Of a DNA stretch of 64,000 nucleotides, positions 63,440-64,000 are shown piece after piece. This DNA comes from Motilibacter deserti. Its GTDB lineage: Bacteria > Actinomycetota > Actinomycetes > Motilibacterales > Motilibacteraceae. How positions within the stretch are numbered: the first letter of the stretch is position 1; each line of letters starts with the position of its first letter. The translations under genes were made by a program, and so were the position numbers. The notes beneath the pieces were generated by a model. It saw only the letters and a program-made list of their open reading frames with translations. It was not told the origin of the DNA and ran no database searches. The DNA is taken from NCBI RefSeq assembly GCF_011250635.1, contig NZ_JAANNP010000006.1, forward strand, positions 62,001 to 126,000. The letters run 5' to 3'.

Positions 63440-63856
63440 TCAGCGCAGCGAGCAGCGCACCAGCTCGGCGTTCAGCGCCTGCGCGCTCGTCGGCACCGTG
63501 AGCTCCACGACCGTCGTCCCGGCGCCGGCCGGCGCGACCGCCTCGGCCCGCCCGACGGTCGCGAACGACCGGTCCAGCGCGCGCAGCCGGCAGACGGCCT
63601 CGCGGTCGCGCGGCTTGGTGATCTGCACCCGGGTCGCGACGCCCCGCGCGTCCACGGGGTCGTACGACAGCACCCGTGCGCGCACGTCCTCGTCCGTGGC
63701 GCTGAGGCCGGCCCAGGCCAACCACCCGCCGGCCGCGACGGCGAGCGTGGCGACGGCCGCCACCAGGGCGCCGCGCCGGCGGCGCGTCGGCTCGCCGTAG
63801 CGCCCGGCCGGACGCGACGGGGCGTCGTGGCGCGCGGCAGGAGGCGGGACGGACAG
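63440..63856 (-). CDS. DUF4307 membrane protein (probable CTG start)
   Basis: 138 residues if started at CTG 63856, which has GAGGGG six bases upstream. The family core is clear: SRPAGRYGEPTRRRRG, one membrane segment (ALVAAVATLAVAAGGWLAWAGL), then the extracytoplasmic YDPVDARGVATRVQITKPRDREAVCRLRALDRSF and a C-terminal VPTSAQALNAELVRCSLR with a second Cys. The first canonical start (GTG 63763) would lose the conserved RYG segment. The frame is open up to a stop at 63950-63952, yet contains no ATG, GTG or TTG upstream of 63763. Function unknown; the gene sits next to greA throughout actinobacteria. Confidence 0.75.
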   Translation of the reverse strand: MSVPPPAARHDAPSRPAGRYGEPTRRRRGALVAAVATLAVAAGGWLAWAGLSATDEDVRARVLSYDPVDARGVATRVQITKPRDREAVCRLRALDRSFATVGRAEAVAPAGAGTTVVELTVPTSAQALNAELVRCSLR

Positions 63857-64000
63857 CGGGACCCCTCGGGCTGGGCCGCGTACGGGACGGGCGCGGGCGG
63901 GCGGGACGATGATGGACCGGGAGGGCGCCGGAAGACGCGGGGCGCCTCCTCATGTTCCCATAGCGGGCGCGCAGCGCCTGCGTGGCGACGCGCACGGACT
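63857..64000. other. Window end without recognisable gene
   Basis: No supported gene or RNA in the last 144 bases. In related genomes the neighbour here is often a divergent mycothiol-conjugate amidase gene, but its start is not visible, so it would lie beyond the window. Confidence 0.4.

Overview
The window is chromosomal DNA of a high-GC Gram-positive bacterium of the Actinomycetota. Reasons: very high GC with strong third-position GC bias; many GTG starts and 1-4 bp ATGA/GTGA gene overlaps; a core block mfd - SurA-like lipoprotein - mazG - eno - ftsB/divIC-like - DUF501 - ppx that matches the mycobacterial order; a greA/DUF4307 pair; and two F420-type oxidoreductases. The genus cannot be fixed from the sequence alone. 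All genes look intact except the 5'-truncated first gene and one short SRPBCC gene with an apparent internal deletion.

Region A (1-15.75 kb) is an accessory carbohydrate/cyclitol locus, all on the + strand. It runs: ribose-type sugar ABC transporter (ATPase, permease, Tat lipoprotein binding protein); a Gfo/Idh/MocA dehydrogenase; a tightly coupled six-gene run that I read as an ebo-type cluster (inositol-phosphate-synthase-like cyclase, UbiA-type EboC, EboA, TatD-like EboB, EboE, phosphodiesterase-like EboF); a sugar phosphate isomerase/epimerase; a second Gfo/Idh/MocA dehydrogenase; and a ROK regulator. The striking point is that an inositol-3-phosphate-synthase-type cyclase sits where the known ebo clusters have EboD, a 3-dehydroquinate-synthase-type cyclase. 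This is the best candidate for a new variant system in the window.

Region B (15.8-29.4 kb) is core metabolism and genome maintenance: PEP carboxylase (-), then the mfd-to-ppx series (+) with a DUF885 peptidase-like gene inserted.

Region C (29.4-35.2 kb) is a single secreted protein of about 1750 residues. It is built from an in-frame duplication of a roughly 670-residue unit (beta-sandwich-like domain plus right-handed beta-helix) and three C-terminal repeats of about 129 residues. A roughly 480-base gene-free stretch lies upstream.

Region D (35.3-44.1 kb) has small genes and housekeeping enzymes: type-5 uracil-DNA glycosylase, NDH-2, a double-ACT protein, peptide deformylase, an unusual class I tRNA with a UAA anticodon, a BAX-inhibitor-like membrane protein, two back-to-back repeat arrays, two F420-linked enzymes, DUF4287 and DUF3253 proteins and an SGNH hydrolase.

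Region E (44.2-48.5 kb) holds the two reverse-transsulfuration-type genes (cbs, cgs) on either side of msrA, an ArsR regulator and a shortened SRPBCC gene. A 29-bp-arm inverted repeat carrying two DnaA-box-like 9-mers lies after cbs.

Region F (48.6-64 kb) has a membrane-anchored sulfite-oxidase-like protein with a fasciclin lipoprotein, three MFS transporters (one under a leaderless, probably autoregulated MarR), a secreted M14 carboxypeptidase, a Nei-type glycosylase, a MoxR-ATPase/VWA pair, greA and DUF4307. Perfect GC-rich hairpins mark most operon ends. Several promoters place the -10 box 6-7 bases before the start codon, pointing to leaderless transcripts.
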